This document shows positions 17,527-26,699 of a DNA stretch of 64,000 nucleotides, piece after piece. The first letter of the stretch is position 1. Each line of letters opens with the position of its first letter. The DNA lies in NCBI RefSeq assembly GCF_000718095.1, contig NZ_JOEI01000008.1, positions 1 through 64,000 of the forward strand, given 5' to 3'. This stretch comes from Streptomyces scopuliridis RB72. GTDB lineage: Bacteria > Actinomycetota > Actinomycetes > Streptomycetales > Streptomycetaceae. The notes beneath the pieces were generated by a model. The model saw nothing but the letters and a program-made list of their open reading frames with translations, made no database searches and was not told where the DNA came from. Position numbers and translations under genes: made by a program.

Positions 17527-19293
17527 ATGAGCAAGGCGTCCATGAACGACACCGGGACCGGGAAAGTCTCCGCGACCGAGAACGACACCGGCACCGCGAC
17601 CGAGAACGACACCGCCGAGCGGGCCCGCGACGCGCGCGAACTCGGCGACGCCGGGTCCACCCTCTCCACCGCCCCCCGCGAGGAGCGCGAGGACACCACC
17701 ATCGGCGGCCCCACGCTCGGGATCGTCGGCTGGTTCCGCTGGATCTGGCGCCAGCTCACCTCCATGCGCGTCGCGCTGATCCTCCTCTTCCTGCTCTCCC
17801 TCGGCTCCATCCCCGGCTCGCTGATCCCGCAGGCCAGCGTGGACGAGCTGAAGGTGCAGGACTTCAAGGAGCGGCACGAGACCCTCGCGCCGATCTACGA
17901 CAGCCTTCAGCTCTTCCACGTCTACAGCTCGGTGTGGTTCTCCGCGATCTACATCCTGCTGTTCATCTCCCTCATCGGCTGTATCGTCCCGCGCACCTGG
18001 CAGTTCGTCGGCCAGCTGCGCAGCCGGCCGCCGGGCGCGCCCAAGCGACTCGACCGGATGCCGGCGTACGCGACCTGGCGCACCACCGCCGAGCCCGGGG
18101 CCGCCCGTGAGGCCGCGCTCGCGATCCTCAAGAAGCGCCGCTTCCGGGCCCACACGGTTGGTGACGCGGTCGCCGCCGAGAAGGGCTATCTGCGCGAGGC
18201 CGGCAATCTCGCCTTCCACATCGCGCTGATCGTGATGCTGGTGGCCTTCGCGAGCGGACAGCTCTTCAAGTCCGAGGGCGGCAAGCTGATCGTCGAGGGC
18301 GACGGCTTCTCCAACACCCTCACCCAGTACGACGACTTCAAGTCCGGCTCCCTCTTCAACACGGACGAGCTCGCGCCGTTCAGCTTCACCCTGGACGAAT
18401 TCACGGGTACGTACGAGCGCAGCGGGCCGCAACTGGGCACCCCCCGGACCTACAAGGCCGACGTCCGCTACACCACCGACGCGACCGGTCCGGAGAAGAA
18501 GGCGGTCATCGAGGTCAACAAGCCCCTCGATGTCGACGGCTCGAAGGTCTATCTCATCGCCCACGGATACGCCCCCGTCGTCTCCGTCAAGGACGGCCGC
18601 GGCAAGGAGGTCTTCCGGGGCGCGGTCCCGCTGCTGCCGATCGACAACAACGTCTCGTCCACGGGCGCCATCAAGGTCATGGACGGCTACCGCGACAAGA
18701 ACGGCAAGAAGGACCAGCTGGGCTTCGCCGCGTTCTTCGTACCGACGTACGGCGGAAAGGGCTCCGGGCAGATGTTCTCCCGGTTCCCCGCGCTCGACTT
18801 CCCGGTGCTCAACGTCGGCGCGTACCACGGCAGTCTCGGGGTCGACTCCGGGCTCCCGCAGAACGTGTACCAGCTGAACACCGACAAGATGAAGGCCTTC
18901 AAGGACGCCAAGGGCAATGTCCTGAAGAAGACCCTGCTGCCGGGCGACTCGCTCACCCTGCCCGACGGCGCCGGCTCCATCACCTTCGAGAAGGAGGTCA
19001 AGGAGTGGGCGAGCTTCCAGATCACGCACCAGCCCGGTGACGCCTGGGCCCTCGCCGGTGCGATCGCCGCCATCGCGGGGCTGGCCGGCTCGCTCTTCAT
19101 CCAGCGGCGCCGGGTCTGGGTCCGGGCCGTACGGGGCGCCGACGGCGTCACCGTCGTCGAGATGGCGGGACTCGGCCGCAGCGAGTCCGCCAAGCTCCCC
19201 GAGGAACTGGCCGAGCTGGCCGGCACCCTCCATTCAGAGGCGCCCAGCGCGCCTGATCCCGCAGAAAAGACTGTTGAAGGGGCTGAGAAGTGA
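17527..19293 (+). CDS. resB: Cytochrome c biogenesis protein ResB
   Basis: 588 residues. A polar, Thr/Glu-rich N-terminal tail of about 70 residues precedes four membrane helices (near 85, 135, 225 and 500) with a large extracytoplasmic domain between helices 3 and 4, as in ResB/Ccs1. With CcsA it forms the system II haem export and haem-cytochrome c ligation complex. It overlaps ccsA by 4 bases (GTGA). Confidence 0.94.
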   Translation: MSKASMNDTGTGKVSATENDTGTATENDTAERARDARELGDAGSTLSTAPREEREDTTIGGPTLGIVGWFRWIWRQLTSMRVALILLFLLSLGSIPGSLIPQASVDELKVQDFKERHETLAPIYDSLQLFHVYSSVWFSAIYILLFISLIGCIVPRTWQFVGQLRSRPPGAPKRLDRMPAYATWRTTAEPGAAREAALAILKKRRFRAHTVGDAVAAEKGYLREAGNLAFHIALIVMLVAFASGQLFKSEGGKLIVEGDGFSNTLTQYDDFKSGSLFNTDELAPFSFTLDEFTGTYERSGPQLGTPRTYKADVRYTTDATGPEKKAVIEVNKPLDVDGSKVYLIAHGYAPVVSVKDGRGKEVFRGAVPLLPIDNNVSSTGAIKVMDGYRDKNGKKDQLGFAAFFVPTYGGKGSGQMFSRFPALDFPVLNVGAYHGSLGVDSGLPQNVYQLNTDKMKAFKDAKGNVLKKTLLPGDSLTLPDGAGSITFEKEVKEWASFQITHQPGDAWALAGAIAAIAGLAGSLFIQRRRVWVRAVRGADGVTVVEMAGLGRSESAKLPEELAELAGTLHSEAPSAPDPAEKTVEGAEK

Positions 19294-20381
19294 ATCTCGC
19301 CGCCACAGCAACCAATGAGAGCCTGGCACAGACCAGCAATGTGCTGATCTATTCGGCCATGGCCGTCTACCTGCTGGCCTTCTTCGCCTACATGGCCGAG
19401 TGGCTGTTCGGCAGCCGCAGCAAGGTCGCCAGGACTGCTGCCGCGCTGACCGGCGGCGACCGGAAGTCCGCGGCGGCGCCGGTGAAGGTACGGTCCGCGC
19501 GGGAGGGCGGTTCCACGGCCGTCCTGGAGCGGCCGGAGGTCATCACCCGCTCCGCGAGCGGCACCCGCGATCTGCCCGACGGCCCCGGCGCGGCCGGCGG
19601 TGACGCGCAGGGCGATCTGTACGGCCGGATCGCCATCTCCCTCACGGTCCTCGCCTGGGGCATCGAGGCAGCCGGGGTGGTCACCCGCGCGCTGTCCGTG
19701 CAGCGGGCGCCGTGGGGCAACATGTACGAGTTCAACATCACCTTCACCACCGTGGCCGTCGGGGTCTATCTCGCGCTGCTGGCGCTGAAGAAGAACGTCC
19801 GCTGGATCGGACTGCCGCTCGTCACCACGGTCCTGCTCGATCTCGGGCTGGCCGTTACGGTCCTGTACACCGCCAGCGACCAGTTGGTCCCGGCGCTGCA
19901 CTCGTACTGGCTCTGGATCCATGTCTCCACCGCGATCTTCTGCGGCGCGGTCTTCTATGTCGGCGCGGTGGCCACGCTGCTCTATCTCTTCCGTGAGCGC
20001 TACGAGTCGAAGCTCGCCGCCGGTCTCAAGCCCGGCTCCTTCGCCACCTCCGTGATGGAGCGGCTGCCGGCCTCGGCGACGCTCGACAAGTTCGCGTACC
20101 GCGTCAACGCGGCGGTCTTCCCGCTCTGGACGTTCACGATCATCGCGGGCGCGATCTGGGCCGGCGACGCCTGGGGCCGCTACTGGGGCTGGGACCCCAA
20201 GGAGGTCTGGTCCTTCATCACCTGGGTCGCGTACGCCTGTTATCTGCACGCCCGCGCCACCGCCGGCTGGAAGGGCCGCAAGGCCGCCTATCTGGCGCTG
20301 ATCGCGTTCGGCTGCTGGCTCTTCAACTACTACGGCGTGAACATCTTCGTCACGGGCAAGCACTCGTACGCGGGCGTGTAA
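19290..20381 (+). CDS. ccsA: Cytochrome c biogenesis protein CcsA/ResC (haem handling)
   Basis: 363 residues, multiple membrane helices. The WWD haem-binding motif is present as RYWGWDPKEVWSF, with conserved histidines around it (LHSYWLWIHV). It partners with ResB to attach haem to apocytochromes, needed for the bcc complex that takes electrons from menaquinol. A linker of about 75 residues after the first helix is typical of actinobacteria. A hairpin terminator follows at 20466. Confidence 0.94.
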   Translation: MNLAATATNESLAQTSNVLIYSAMAVYLLAFFAYMAEWLFGSRSKVARTAAALTGGDRKSAAAPVKVRSAREGGSTAVLERPEVITRSASGTRDLPDGPGAAGGDAQGDLYGRIAISLTVLAWGIEAAGVVTRALSVQRAPWGNMYEFNITFTTVAVGVYLALLALKKNVRWIGLPLVTTVLLDLGLAVTVLYTASDQLVPALHSYWLWIHVSTAIFCGAVFYVGAVATLLYLFRERYESKLAAGLKPGSFATSVMERLPASATLDKFAYRVNAAVFPLWTFTIIAGAIWAGDAWGRYWGWDPKEVWSFITWVAYACYLHARATAGWKGRKAAYLALIAFGCWLFNYYGVNIFVTGKHSYAGV

Positions 20382-20465
20382 CTCGCGGGCACCGGCGCAC
20401 CCCCAGGCACCGGACGCAACTCCCGTACGCCGGGATGCATCCCGCGTACACCGGATACATCAAGA

Positions 20466-20501
20466 GGCGCCCTCCGCGGTATTGACTCCGCGCGGGGCGC
20501 C
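20466..20501 (+). terminator. Hairpin terminator after ccsA
   Basis: Arms GGCGCCC (20466-20472) and GGGCGCC (20495-20501) with an inner CGCGG/CCGCG pairing and an 8-base loop TATTGACT. It lies between ccsA and the convergent small membrane protein gene, so it may serve both strands. Confidence 0.7.
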
Positions 20502-20538
20502 CCTGTATATGCGTATGTCCGTCCGAAATGAACGGCCT

Positions 20539-20943
20539 TCAGGGCTTCGGCGGGGTGTCGTCCGCGCCGCCGCCCTTCTCACGCCGCTCGATCTCCTCCT
20601 CGCGGCGCCTCAGATCCGCTTCCCACTGCGCGAGATGAGAAGAGTCCTCATCGCTCGGCTTACCGCCTGAGCTCCCCTTGCCGCTCCCCGTGTCGTCCTT
20701 GAGGGAGTTGAGGAACTCCGGGTTGTCGTCGGGCGCGACCCAGCCGCCACGGCGCGCCGTCGTCGTCCGCTCCCGGCCCACGATCAGCCACGAGATGGAG
20801 CCGACCAGCGGGAAGAGCAGCACCAGAATCGCCCAGATGGGCTTGGGGAGGTACCGGATCTCCTTCTCATCGGTGGTAATGCAGTCGATGAAGGCATAGA
20901 TGCTGAGAGCCAACGGCACCAGAATCATCAGCACCCGAAGCAT
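20539..20943 (-). CDS. PLDc_N domain small membrane protein
   Basis: 134 residues. Two hydrophobic helices (about 3-22 and 35-58, with [20 protein letters not shown]) form the cardiolipin-synthase N-terminal-like (PLDc_N) domain. A charged tail ([17 protein letters not shown]) probably forms a short coiled coil. No phospholipase HKD motif is present, so it is not an enzyme by itself. Function unknown; convergent with ccsA. Confidence 0.8.
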   Translation of the reverse strand: MLRVLMILVPLALSIYAFIDCITTDEKEIRYLPKPIWAILVLLFPLVGSISWLIVGRERTTTARRGGWVAPDDNPEFLNSLKDDTGSGKGSSGGKPSDEDSSHLAQWEADLRRREEEIERREKGGGADDTPPKP

Positions 20944-21101
20944 GGAGTCCCCTTTTTGGTGGAGATCGAGACCGGGTGAGCGGCCCCCTGACAGAACCAG
21001 GGTAGCGAGTAACCGATCAGACCCGGTCCCGGTCGGTCAACGCGCACGCGGGCGGTAAGCCCCCGGCGGACCGCGCCCGGAGGGATGACACACTGGAGCG
21101 C

Positions 21102-22553
21102 ATGGCTTACGACGATCTCCGCTCGCTGCTCCGGGCGCTGGAGCGCGAGGGCGACCTCAAGCGCATCAAGGCCGAAGTCGACCCGTACCTGGAGGTCGGG
21201 GAGATCGTCGACCGGGTGAACAAGGCGGGCGGGCCCGCGCTGCTCTTCGAGAACGTGCGCGGCTCGGCGATGCCTCTCGCCATGAACGTGTACGGCACGG
21301 ACCGTCGGCTGCTGAAGGCGCTGGGGCTCACGTCGTACAGCGAAATCAGCGACAAGATCGGCGGACTGCTCAAGCCTGAGCTGCCGCAGGGCTTCATCGG
21401 GGTGCGCGAGGCGTTCGGAAAGCTCAGTTCCGTGGCGCACGTACCGCCGAAGAAGATCAAGGACGCGCCCGTCCAGGAATCCGTCCTGACCGGCGACGAC
21501 GTCGATCTCGACCAGCTGCCCGCGCTGTTCACCTGGCCCGAGGACGGCGGCTCCTTCTTCAACCTCGGTCTCACCCACACCAAGCACCCCGAGACCGGCG
21601 TCCGCAATCTCGGGCTCTACCGGCTCCAGCGCCATGACCGGCGCACCATCGGGATGCACTGGCAGATCCACAAGGACAGCCGCAACCACTACCAGGTGGC
21701 CGCCAAGCGCGGTGAACGGCTGCCCGTCGCGATCGCGTTCGGCTGTCCGCCCGCCGTGACGTACGCCTCGACCGCCCCGCTGCCCGGTGACATCGACGAG
21801 TACCTCTTCGCGGGCTTCGTCCAGGGCCGGCGCATCGAGATGGTCGACTGCAAGACCGTGCCGCTCCAGGTGCCCGCCAACGCCGAGGTCGTCATCGAGG
21901 GTTGGCTCGAACCGGGCAAGATGCTGCCCGAGGGCCCGTTCGGCGACCACACCGGCTTCTACACCCCGCAGGAGCCGTTCCCGGCGCTCACCATCGACTG
22001 TGTGACGATGCGGAAGCGCCCGCTGCTCCAGTCGATCGTGGTCGGCCGGCCGCCGACGGAGGACGGGCCGCTGGGGCGTGCGACGGAACGGTTCTTCCTG
22101 CCGCTGCTGAAGATCATCGTGCCGGACATCGTGGACTACCACCTGCCCGAGTCGGGCGGCTTCCACAACTGCGCGATCGTCTCGATCGACAAGAAGTACC
22201 CCAAGCACGCGCAGAAGGTGATGCACGCGATCTGGGGCGCGCACATGATGTCGCTGACCAAACTGATCGTGGTCGTCGACGCGGACTGCGATGTGCACGA
22301 TCTGCACGAGGTGTCCTGGCGGGCGCTGGGCAACACCGATTACGCGCGCGACCTCACCGTCGTCGAGGGCCCGGTCGACCATCTCGACCACTCCTCCTAC
22401 CAGCAGTTCTGGGGCGGCAAGGCGGGGATCGACGCGACGAGGAAGCTCCCCGAGGAGGGGTACACCCGGGACGACGGCTGGCCGGAGATGGTCGAGTCCG
22501 ACCCGGAGACGGCGGCGAAAGTCGACCGCCGGTGGAGGGAGTACGGGCTGTGA
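21102..22553 (+). CDS. mqnL: UbiD-family menaquinone biosynthesis decarboxylase
   Basis: 483 residues of the UbiD prenylated-FMN decarboxylase family. GLYRLQRHDRRTIGMHWQIHKD and the ERxxE-type region around PEGPFGDHTGFY are characteristic. In the futalosine route it decarboxylates the 1,4-dihydroxy-6-naphthoate-derived acid, using cofactor made by the UbiX homologue at 24280. It overlaps the prenyltransferase gene by 4 bases (GTGA). The mqnL name follows usage for the Streptomyces late pathway. Confidence 0.9.
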   Translation: MAYDDLRSLLRALEREGDLKRIKAEVDPYLEVGEIVDRVNKAGGPALLFENVRGSAMPLAMNVYGTDRRLLKALGLTSYSEISDKIGGLLKPELPQGFIGVREAFGKLSSVAHVPPKKIKDAPVQESVLTGDDVDLDQLPALFTWPEDGGSFFNLGLTHTKHPETGVRNLGLYRLQRHDRRTIGMHWQIHKDSRNHYQVAAKRGERLPVAIAFGCPPAVTYASTAPLPGDIDEYLFAGFVQGRRIEMVDCKTVPLQVPANAEVVIEGWLEPGKMLPEGPFGDHTGFYTPQEPFPALTIDCVTMRKRPLLQSIVVGRPPTEDGPLGRATERFFLPLLKIIVPDIVDYHLPESGGFHNCAIVSIDKKYPKHAQKVMHAIWGAHMMSLTKLIVVVDADCDVHDLHEVSWRALGNTDYARDLTVVEGPVDHLDHSSYQQFWGGKAGIDATRKLPEEGYTRDDGWPEMVESDPETAAKVDRRWREYGL

Positions 22554-23452
22554 CGAGCGCAGCGGCGGCGGTACCGCAGCCGGGCAGGACCAGGGCGTTT
22601 CTGCGGCTGGTGATGATCGAGCACTCGGTCTTCGCGCTGCCGTTCGCCTATATCGCCGCCCTGACCGCGATGTTCCGGCTGGACGGGAACGTCCACTGGG
22701 GCCGGCTGCTGCTGGTCACCATCGCGATGGTCGGGCTCCGTACGTTCGCGATGGCCTGCAACCGGATCATCGACCGCGAGATCGACGCCCGCAATCCGCG
22801 CACGGCGGGGCGTGAACTGGTGACGGGCGCGGTCTCGGTGCGCTCCGCGTGGACGGGCGCGGCCGTGGCCGTCGTCATCTTCCTCGGGGCCGCGGCGGCG
22901 CTCAATCCGCTCTGTCTCGCCCTCGCGCCCATCGCCGTGATCCCGATGGTGGTCTATCCGTACGGGAAGAGGTTCACCAACTTCCCGCACGCCATCCTCG
23001 GTGTCGCCCAGGCCATGGGCCCGGTCGGCGCCTGGCTCGCGGTCACCGGCAGCTGGTCGTGGGACGCGGTGATCCTCGGGCTGGCGGTCGGCATCTGGAT
23101 CGGCGGTTTCGACCTGATCTTCGCCTGCCAGGACGTCCAGGCGGACCGCGCGCACGGCGTGCTGTCCGTACCGGCCCGGTTCGGTATCCCGGCGGCGCTG
23201 TACGGGGCGCGCGCCTGCCATGTCGTGACCGTGGCGCTGCTGGTCTGGTACGCGCTGGCCACGGACGCCGGGGTGTTCTTCTGGACCGGACTGGCCGTCG
23301 TCACCGGCGCGTTCCTGTACGAGCACACGATCGTGAAGCCGGGCGATCTCTCGCGGCTGAACCGCGCGTTCTTCAGCGTCAACGGCTTCATCGGGATAAT
23401 CCTCTTCGTCGCCGCGCTGCTGGATCTCCTCGTGCGGGGCCTGACGCTGTAG
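22550..23452 (+). CDS. mqnP: UbiA-family prenyltransferase (menaquinone, futalosine pathway)
   Basis: 300 residues, about eight or nine membrane helices. Two aspartate-rich motifs, NRIIDREIDARNPRTA and DVQADRAHG, bind the polyprenyl diphosphate through Mg2+. It attaches the side chain to the naphthoate ring. GTG 22550 overlaps the mqnL stop, with GGAGGGA about 12 bases upstream; longer in-frame starts lie inside mqnL and are unlikely. Confidence 0.92.
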   Translation: MTSAAAAVPQPGRTRAFLRLVMIEHSVFALPFAYIAALTAMFRLDGNVHWGRLLLVTIAMVGLRTFAMACNRIIDREIDARNPRTAGRELVTGAVSVRSAWTGAAVAVVIFLGAAAALNPLCLALAPIAVIPMVVYPYGKRFTNFPHAILGVAQAMGPVGAWLAVTGSWSWDAVILGLAVGIWIGGFDLIFACQDVQADRAHGVLSVPARFGIPAALYGARACHVVTVALLVWYALATDAGVFFWTGLAVVTGAFLYEHTIVKPGDLSRLNRAFFSVNGFIGIILFVAALLDLLVRGLTL

Positions 23453-23466
23453 AGCCTGTCCGGACC

Positions 23467-23501
23467 CGGCCCGGACTCAGCTCGAACTCAGCCCCGGGCC
23501 G
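23467..23501. terminator. Hairpin between convergent mqnP and rhomboid genes
   Basis: Arms CGGCCCGG (23467-23474) and CCGGGCCG (23494-23501) around a 19-base loop, directly between the two convergent stop codons. Moderate stem; probably bidirectional. Confidence 0.45.
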
Positions 23502-24116
23502 TTATATTCGCTCGTTCAGCGGGGGCGGCCTGCGGAACATGAACGCGGCCATCACCCCGCCGATCAGCCCGAAGAGGTGGCCCTGCCAGCTGACGGCCGA
23601 GTTGGTCGGCAGGACGCCCCACAGGGCCGAGCCGTAGAACACGAGGACCAGCAGACCGGTCACGATGTCCACCGCGTTGCGGTCGACGAAGCCGCGCACC
23701 AGCAGATAGCCGAGCAGCCCGAAGACGACACCCGAGGCGCCCGCCGTGACCGTGTGGTCGGCGGCGGTGAGCCAGACGCCCAGGCCGCCGACGACCATGA
23801 TCGTGAACACGACGGCGGCGAACCGCCGCAGGCCGGTCAGCGCGGCGAGGAAGCCGAGCACCAGCAGCGGCAGGGAGTTGGACACGAGATGGTCGTAGCC
23901 GTGGTGCAGGAAGGCCATCGGGATGACATCGCGCAGCTCGCCGACCTCACGCGGGCTCAGTCCGTACGTACTGAGCGAGCCGGTCGCGCCGTTCACCGCT
24001 TCGAGCACCCAGAGCAGCGCGACCCAGCCGATCATGACGGCCGCGGCCGGCTTCATCCGTGAGGTCCGGCTCCGTGCGGTCGTGCCGGCGGACATGCCTG
24101 TGGTCGGATACGGCAT
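23502..24116 (-). CDS. Rhomboid family intramembrane serine protease
   Basis: 204 residues. Six or so membrane helices with the catalytic Ser in GASGVVFG and His in WQGHLFGLIGG, plus a conserved HHGYDHLVSN region. It cleaves membrane proteins within the bilayer; the substrate is unknown. ATG 24116 is preferred because a GAGGGGGG site lies just upstream; a much longer open frame further upstream is antisense to mqnM. Confidence 0.92.
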   Translation of the reverse strand: MPYPTTGMSAGTTARSRTSRMKPAAAVMIGWVALLWVLEAVNGATGSLSTYGLSPREVGELRDVIPMAFLHHGYDHLVSNSLPLLVLGFLAALTGLRRFAAVVFTIMVVGGLGVWLTAADHTVTAGASGVVFGLLGYLLVRGFVDRNAVDIVTGLLVLVFYGSALWGVLPTNSAVSWQGHLFGLIGGVMAAFMFRRPPPLNERI

Positions 24117-24279
24117 CAGGACCCCCCTCTGGTCAGTGCTCGTCTGTCCGTCTGTCCGGATGTCTTCCTGTCCGCGTTCCCAGTGTTCCCACGGTCCGTG
24201 TTCCCGTGGTTCTGTCCCTGTGAACGTCCGGGGTACGGTCATCGGTTCCTGCCCAGGGCCGCCGGATAGGCTCGGATCC

Positions 24280-24999
24280 GTGAAGCCCGGATCGTACGAA
24301 GACCAGCGCACCCCGCGACAGCCCCGGCGGCCCTGGGTCGTCGGCGTCTCGGGAGCGTCGGGGACGCCGTACGCCGCGGCCGTGCTGCGGGGGCTGCTGG
24401 ACGCGGGCGAGAGCGTCGATCTCGTGGTCAGCCGGGCCTCACGGCTGACACTGCTCGACGAGACGGGCATCGCCTTCCGGGACGCGCGCTGGCGGGACGA
24501 TCTGCGCACCTGGCTGGCGCGCGGCGCGGACGGCAAGCCGGACACCTTCGACGTGAAGCTGAGCCGGGACGCGGACGCGGATGACGTACGGCACTGGCCG
24601 GCCGGAGATCTGGCGGCCGGCCCGTCGTCGGGCTCGTACCCCGTGAAGGGGATGATGATCGTCCCCGCGTCGACGGCGAGCGTGGCCGGGGTGGCGCTCG
24701 GTCTCTCGAAGGATCTGCTCCAGCGCGCGGCGAGCGTGACCCTGAAGGAGCGGCGGACGCTGGTGGTCGCCGTACGGGAGACGCCGCTCAACGGGCAGAC
24801 GCTGAAACATCTGGTGACGCTGGACGAGGCGGGCGCCGTGGTGCTGCCCGCCTCTCCGGCGTTCTACGCGGGGGCGACGCACATCCAGGATCTGGTGGAT
24901 TTCGTCGCCGGGCGGGTCCTGGACGCGGCAGGGGTGCCGCACCGGCTGTACCGCCGTTGGGAGGGGAAGCTCGGCGGCTCTCGGGGTGACGGCGCCTAA
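24280..24999 (+). CDS. mqnM: UbiX-family flavin prenyltransferase
   Basis: 239 residues. VVGVSGASGTPYAA is the FMN-binding loop of UbiX, and MMIVPASTASVAGVALGLS completes the signature. It makes prenylated FMN from dimethylallyl phosphate and FMN for the UbiD partner encoded at 21102. GTG 24280 start; an N-terminal extension of about 15 residues is Arg/Pro-rich. It is separated from mqnLP by the oppositely oriented rhomboid gene. Confidence 0.9.
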   Translation: MKPGSYEDQRTPRQPRRPWVVGVSGASGTPYAAAVLRGLLDAGESVDLVVSRASRLTLLDETGIAFRDARWRDDLRTWLARGADGKPDTFDVKLSRDADADDVRHWPAGDLAAGPSSGSYPVKGMMIVPASTASVAGVALGLSKDLLQRAASVTLKERRTLVVAVRETPLNGQTLKHLVTLDEAGAVVLPASPAFYAGATHIQDLVDFVAGRVLDAAGVPHRLYRRWEGKLGGSRGDGA

Positions 25000-25048
25000 G
25001 AAAGATCCCGGATCCAAGGATTCATAGGATTTCACCCCTGCATGCCTT

Positions 25049-25066
25049 AGATTTTATATGTAATCT
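25049..25066. promoter_or_regulatory. AT-rich palindrome upstream of Lrp-type gene
   Basis: AGATTTTATATGTAATCT has 5-base arms AGATT/AATCT around an AT-only core. It lies 35 bases before the probable start codon of the Lrp/AsnC gene, the usual place for autoregulation. AT-rich symmetric sites are typical for this family. Confidence 0.45.
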
Positions 25067-25101
25067 TGCGAGATCGCTGAATAATGGAAGGCTTCAGGCA
25101 T

Positions 25102-25557
25102 ATGGACGCCGTGGATAGGCAGCTCATCCAGGCCCTCAGAGAGAACGGCAGAGCTTCGTACGCCGAGCTCGGCAGGCTCGTCGGGCTCTCCGGGCCCAGC
25201 GTCACCGACCGTATCAACCGTCTCGAAGCGGCGGGCGTCATCACCGGCTACCGCGCCACGGTCGACTCGGCCTCGCTCGGCCTCGGCGTCACCGCGCTGA
25301 TCGGGATCTCGCTCTCCGACGCCGCCGACCACGAGGACGTGGCCCGCCGGATGCGCGACCTCGGGGAGATCGAGGACTGCTGGTTCATCGCGGGCGACGA
25401 CTCGTACATGCTGAAGGTCCGCGCGAGCGATGTGGACGGCCTGGAGAAGACGATCCGCCGGCTGAGCGGCACGAAGGGCGTCTCCCGGACCCGTACCACC
25501 ATCGTGCTCTCCACCAAGTGGGAGAACCGGGTGGGGGAACTGCCCGAGGAGGTCTGA
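25102..25557 (+). CDS. Lrp/AsnC family transcriptional regulator
   Basis: 151 residues. N-terminal winged helix (LIQALRENGRASYAELGRLV, then GLSGPSVTDRINRLE) and C-terminal RAM ligand domain (EDCWFIAGDDSYMLKV). ATG 25102 is chosen over ATG 25084 because GGAAGG lies about 9 bases before it. An AT-rich palindrome at 25049 may be its operator. It sits between mqnM and a quinone oxidoreductase-like gene, but a role in either is unproven. Confidence 0.88.
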   Translation: MDAVDRQLIQALRENGRASYAELGRLVGLSGPSVTDRINRLEAAGVITGYRATVDSASLGLGVTALIGISLSDAADHEDVARRMRDLGEIEDCWFIAGDDSYMLKVRASDVDGLEKTIRRLSGTKGVSRTRTTIVLSTKWENRVGELPEEV

Positions 25558-25666
25558 CACCGAGTCGGCCCGACTGTGCCATCCGTCCGATGCCGTCCCG
25601 GGGCCCGGGACGGCATCCGGCGGTGCGAGCCTCAGGGCGCGAGGGTTGAGAGAAGGGGAAGCGACT

Positions 25667-26647
25667 GTGCGCATCGTCCGTCACCACGAGTACGGCCCGT
25701 CCCGGGTGCTGCGGACCGAGAAGGCCGCGCCGCCCGCCCACGGCCCCGAGGACGTGCTCGTCCGCGCGGAGGCCATCGGCGTCGACCACGCCGACGTACA
25801 GCGCCGCCTCGGTATCTTCCCGCTCGGCGCCCCGCCGCTCCCGTACTGCCCCTCCACGGATGTCGCCGGCACGGTCGTGGAGGTGGGCGGCCACGTGACC
25901 GGGATCGAGCCGGGACAGCGGGTCGTCGTATGGAAGGCCCCCGACGCGTATGCGGAGTTCGTCGCCGCCCCGGCCGCGCGCGTGCTGCCGCTGCCGGACG
26001 GGCTCGGCTTCGCGGAGGCCACGCTGCTCGGCTCCACCGGCCGGGTCGCGGTGCATCTGCTCCAGACCGCGCGGGTGGCCGCCGGGGAGACAGTGCTCGT
26101 GCACGCGGGCGCCGGCGCGATCGGTCATATCGCCGTACAGGCGGCCCGTGCCATGGGTGCGCGGCGGGTCATCGCCACCGCCGGCTCACCGCGTAAGCGG
26201 GACTTCGTACGCGCGCTCGGCGCGGACGCGGCCGTCGACTACACCGACCCCGACTGGCCCGCGCGGGTCCGTGACGCCGCCGGACCGGAGGGCGTGGACG
26301 TGATCCTCGACGGCGTCGGCGGCCCCCGGCTCCTCGACGACGTCCGGCTGCTCGCGCCGTACGGACGGCTCGTCTTCTACGGCGCGTCCGGGGGCGACAG
26401 CGAACAGCCGGCCATCCCGGTCATGGATCTGATGGGCATGCGGCAGGTGACGGGCTTCAGCATGGCCACCATGCTGCGCGACAGCCCGGCGCTCGCGGAG
26501 GAGGGCGTACGGCTGCTGGTCCGGCTGGTCGCGGACGGCTCCGTACGGCCGGTGATCCATGAGCGCGTGCCGCTCGACGAGGCCGCCCGCGCGCATGACC
26601 TGCTCGAACAGCGCGTCAGCATGGGCCGCGTCGTTCTCGTACCGTGA
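25667..26647 (+). CDS. Zinc-independent quinone oxidoreductase-like MDR protein
   Basis: 326 residues of the medium-chain dehydrogenase/reductase superfamily. Cofactor loop VHAGAGAIGHIAVQAARAMG and lack of the structural-zinc cysteines place it in the NADPH:quinone reductase group. GTG 25667 has AGAAGGGGA upstream. It may reduce quinones or enones by one- or two-electron transfer. Its position inside the menaquinone gene region is suggestive only. Confidence 0.88.
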   Translation: MRIVRHHEYGPSRVLRTEKAAPPAHGPEDVLVRAEAIGVDHADVQRRLGIFPLGAPPLPYCPSTDVAGTVVEVGGHVTGIEPGQRVVVWKAPDAYAEFVAAPAARVLPLPDGLGFAEATLLGSTGRVAVHLLQTARVAAGETVLVHAGAGAIGHIAVQAARAMGARRVIATAGSPRKRDFVRALGADAAVDYTDPDWPARVRDAAGPEGVDVILDGVGGPRLLDDVRLLAPYGRLVFYGASGGDSEQPAIPVMDLMGMRQVTGFSMATMLRDSPALAEEGVRLLVRLVADGSVRPVIHERVPLDEAARAHDLLEQRVSMGRVVLVP

Positions 26648-26699
26648 GGGGCGTAGTCTCGACTGGCACGATTTGGCAGACATAGTGGGAGGCGGCCTG

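Noticed and set aside
17506..20363. Two long antisense frames opposite resB and ccsA
   Set aside because: Composition is that of a complementary-frame shadow and the plus-strand genes are intact and recognisable.
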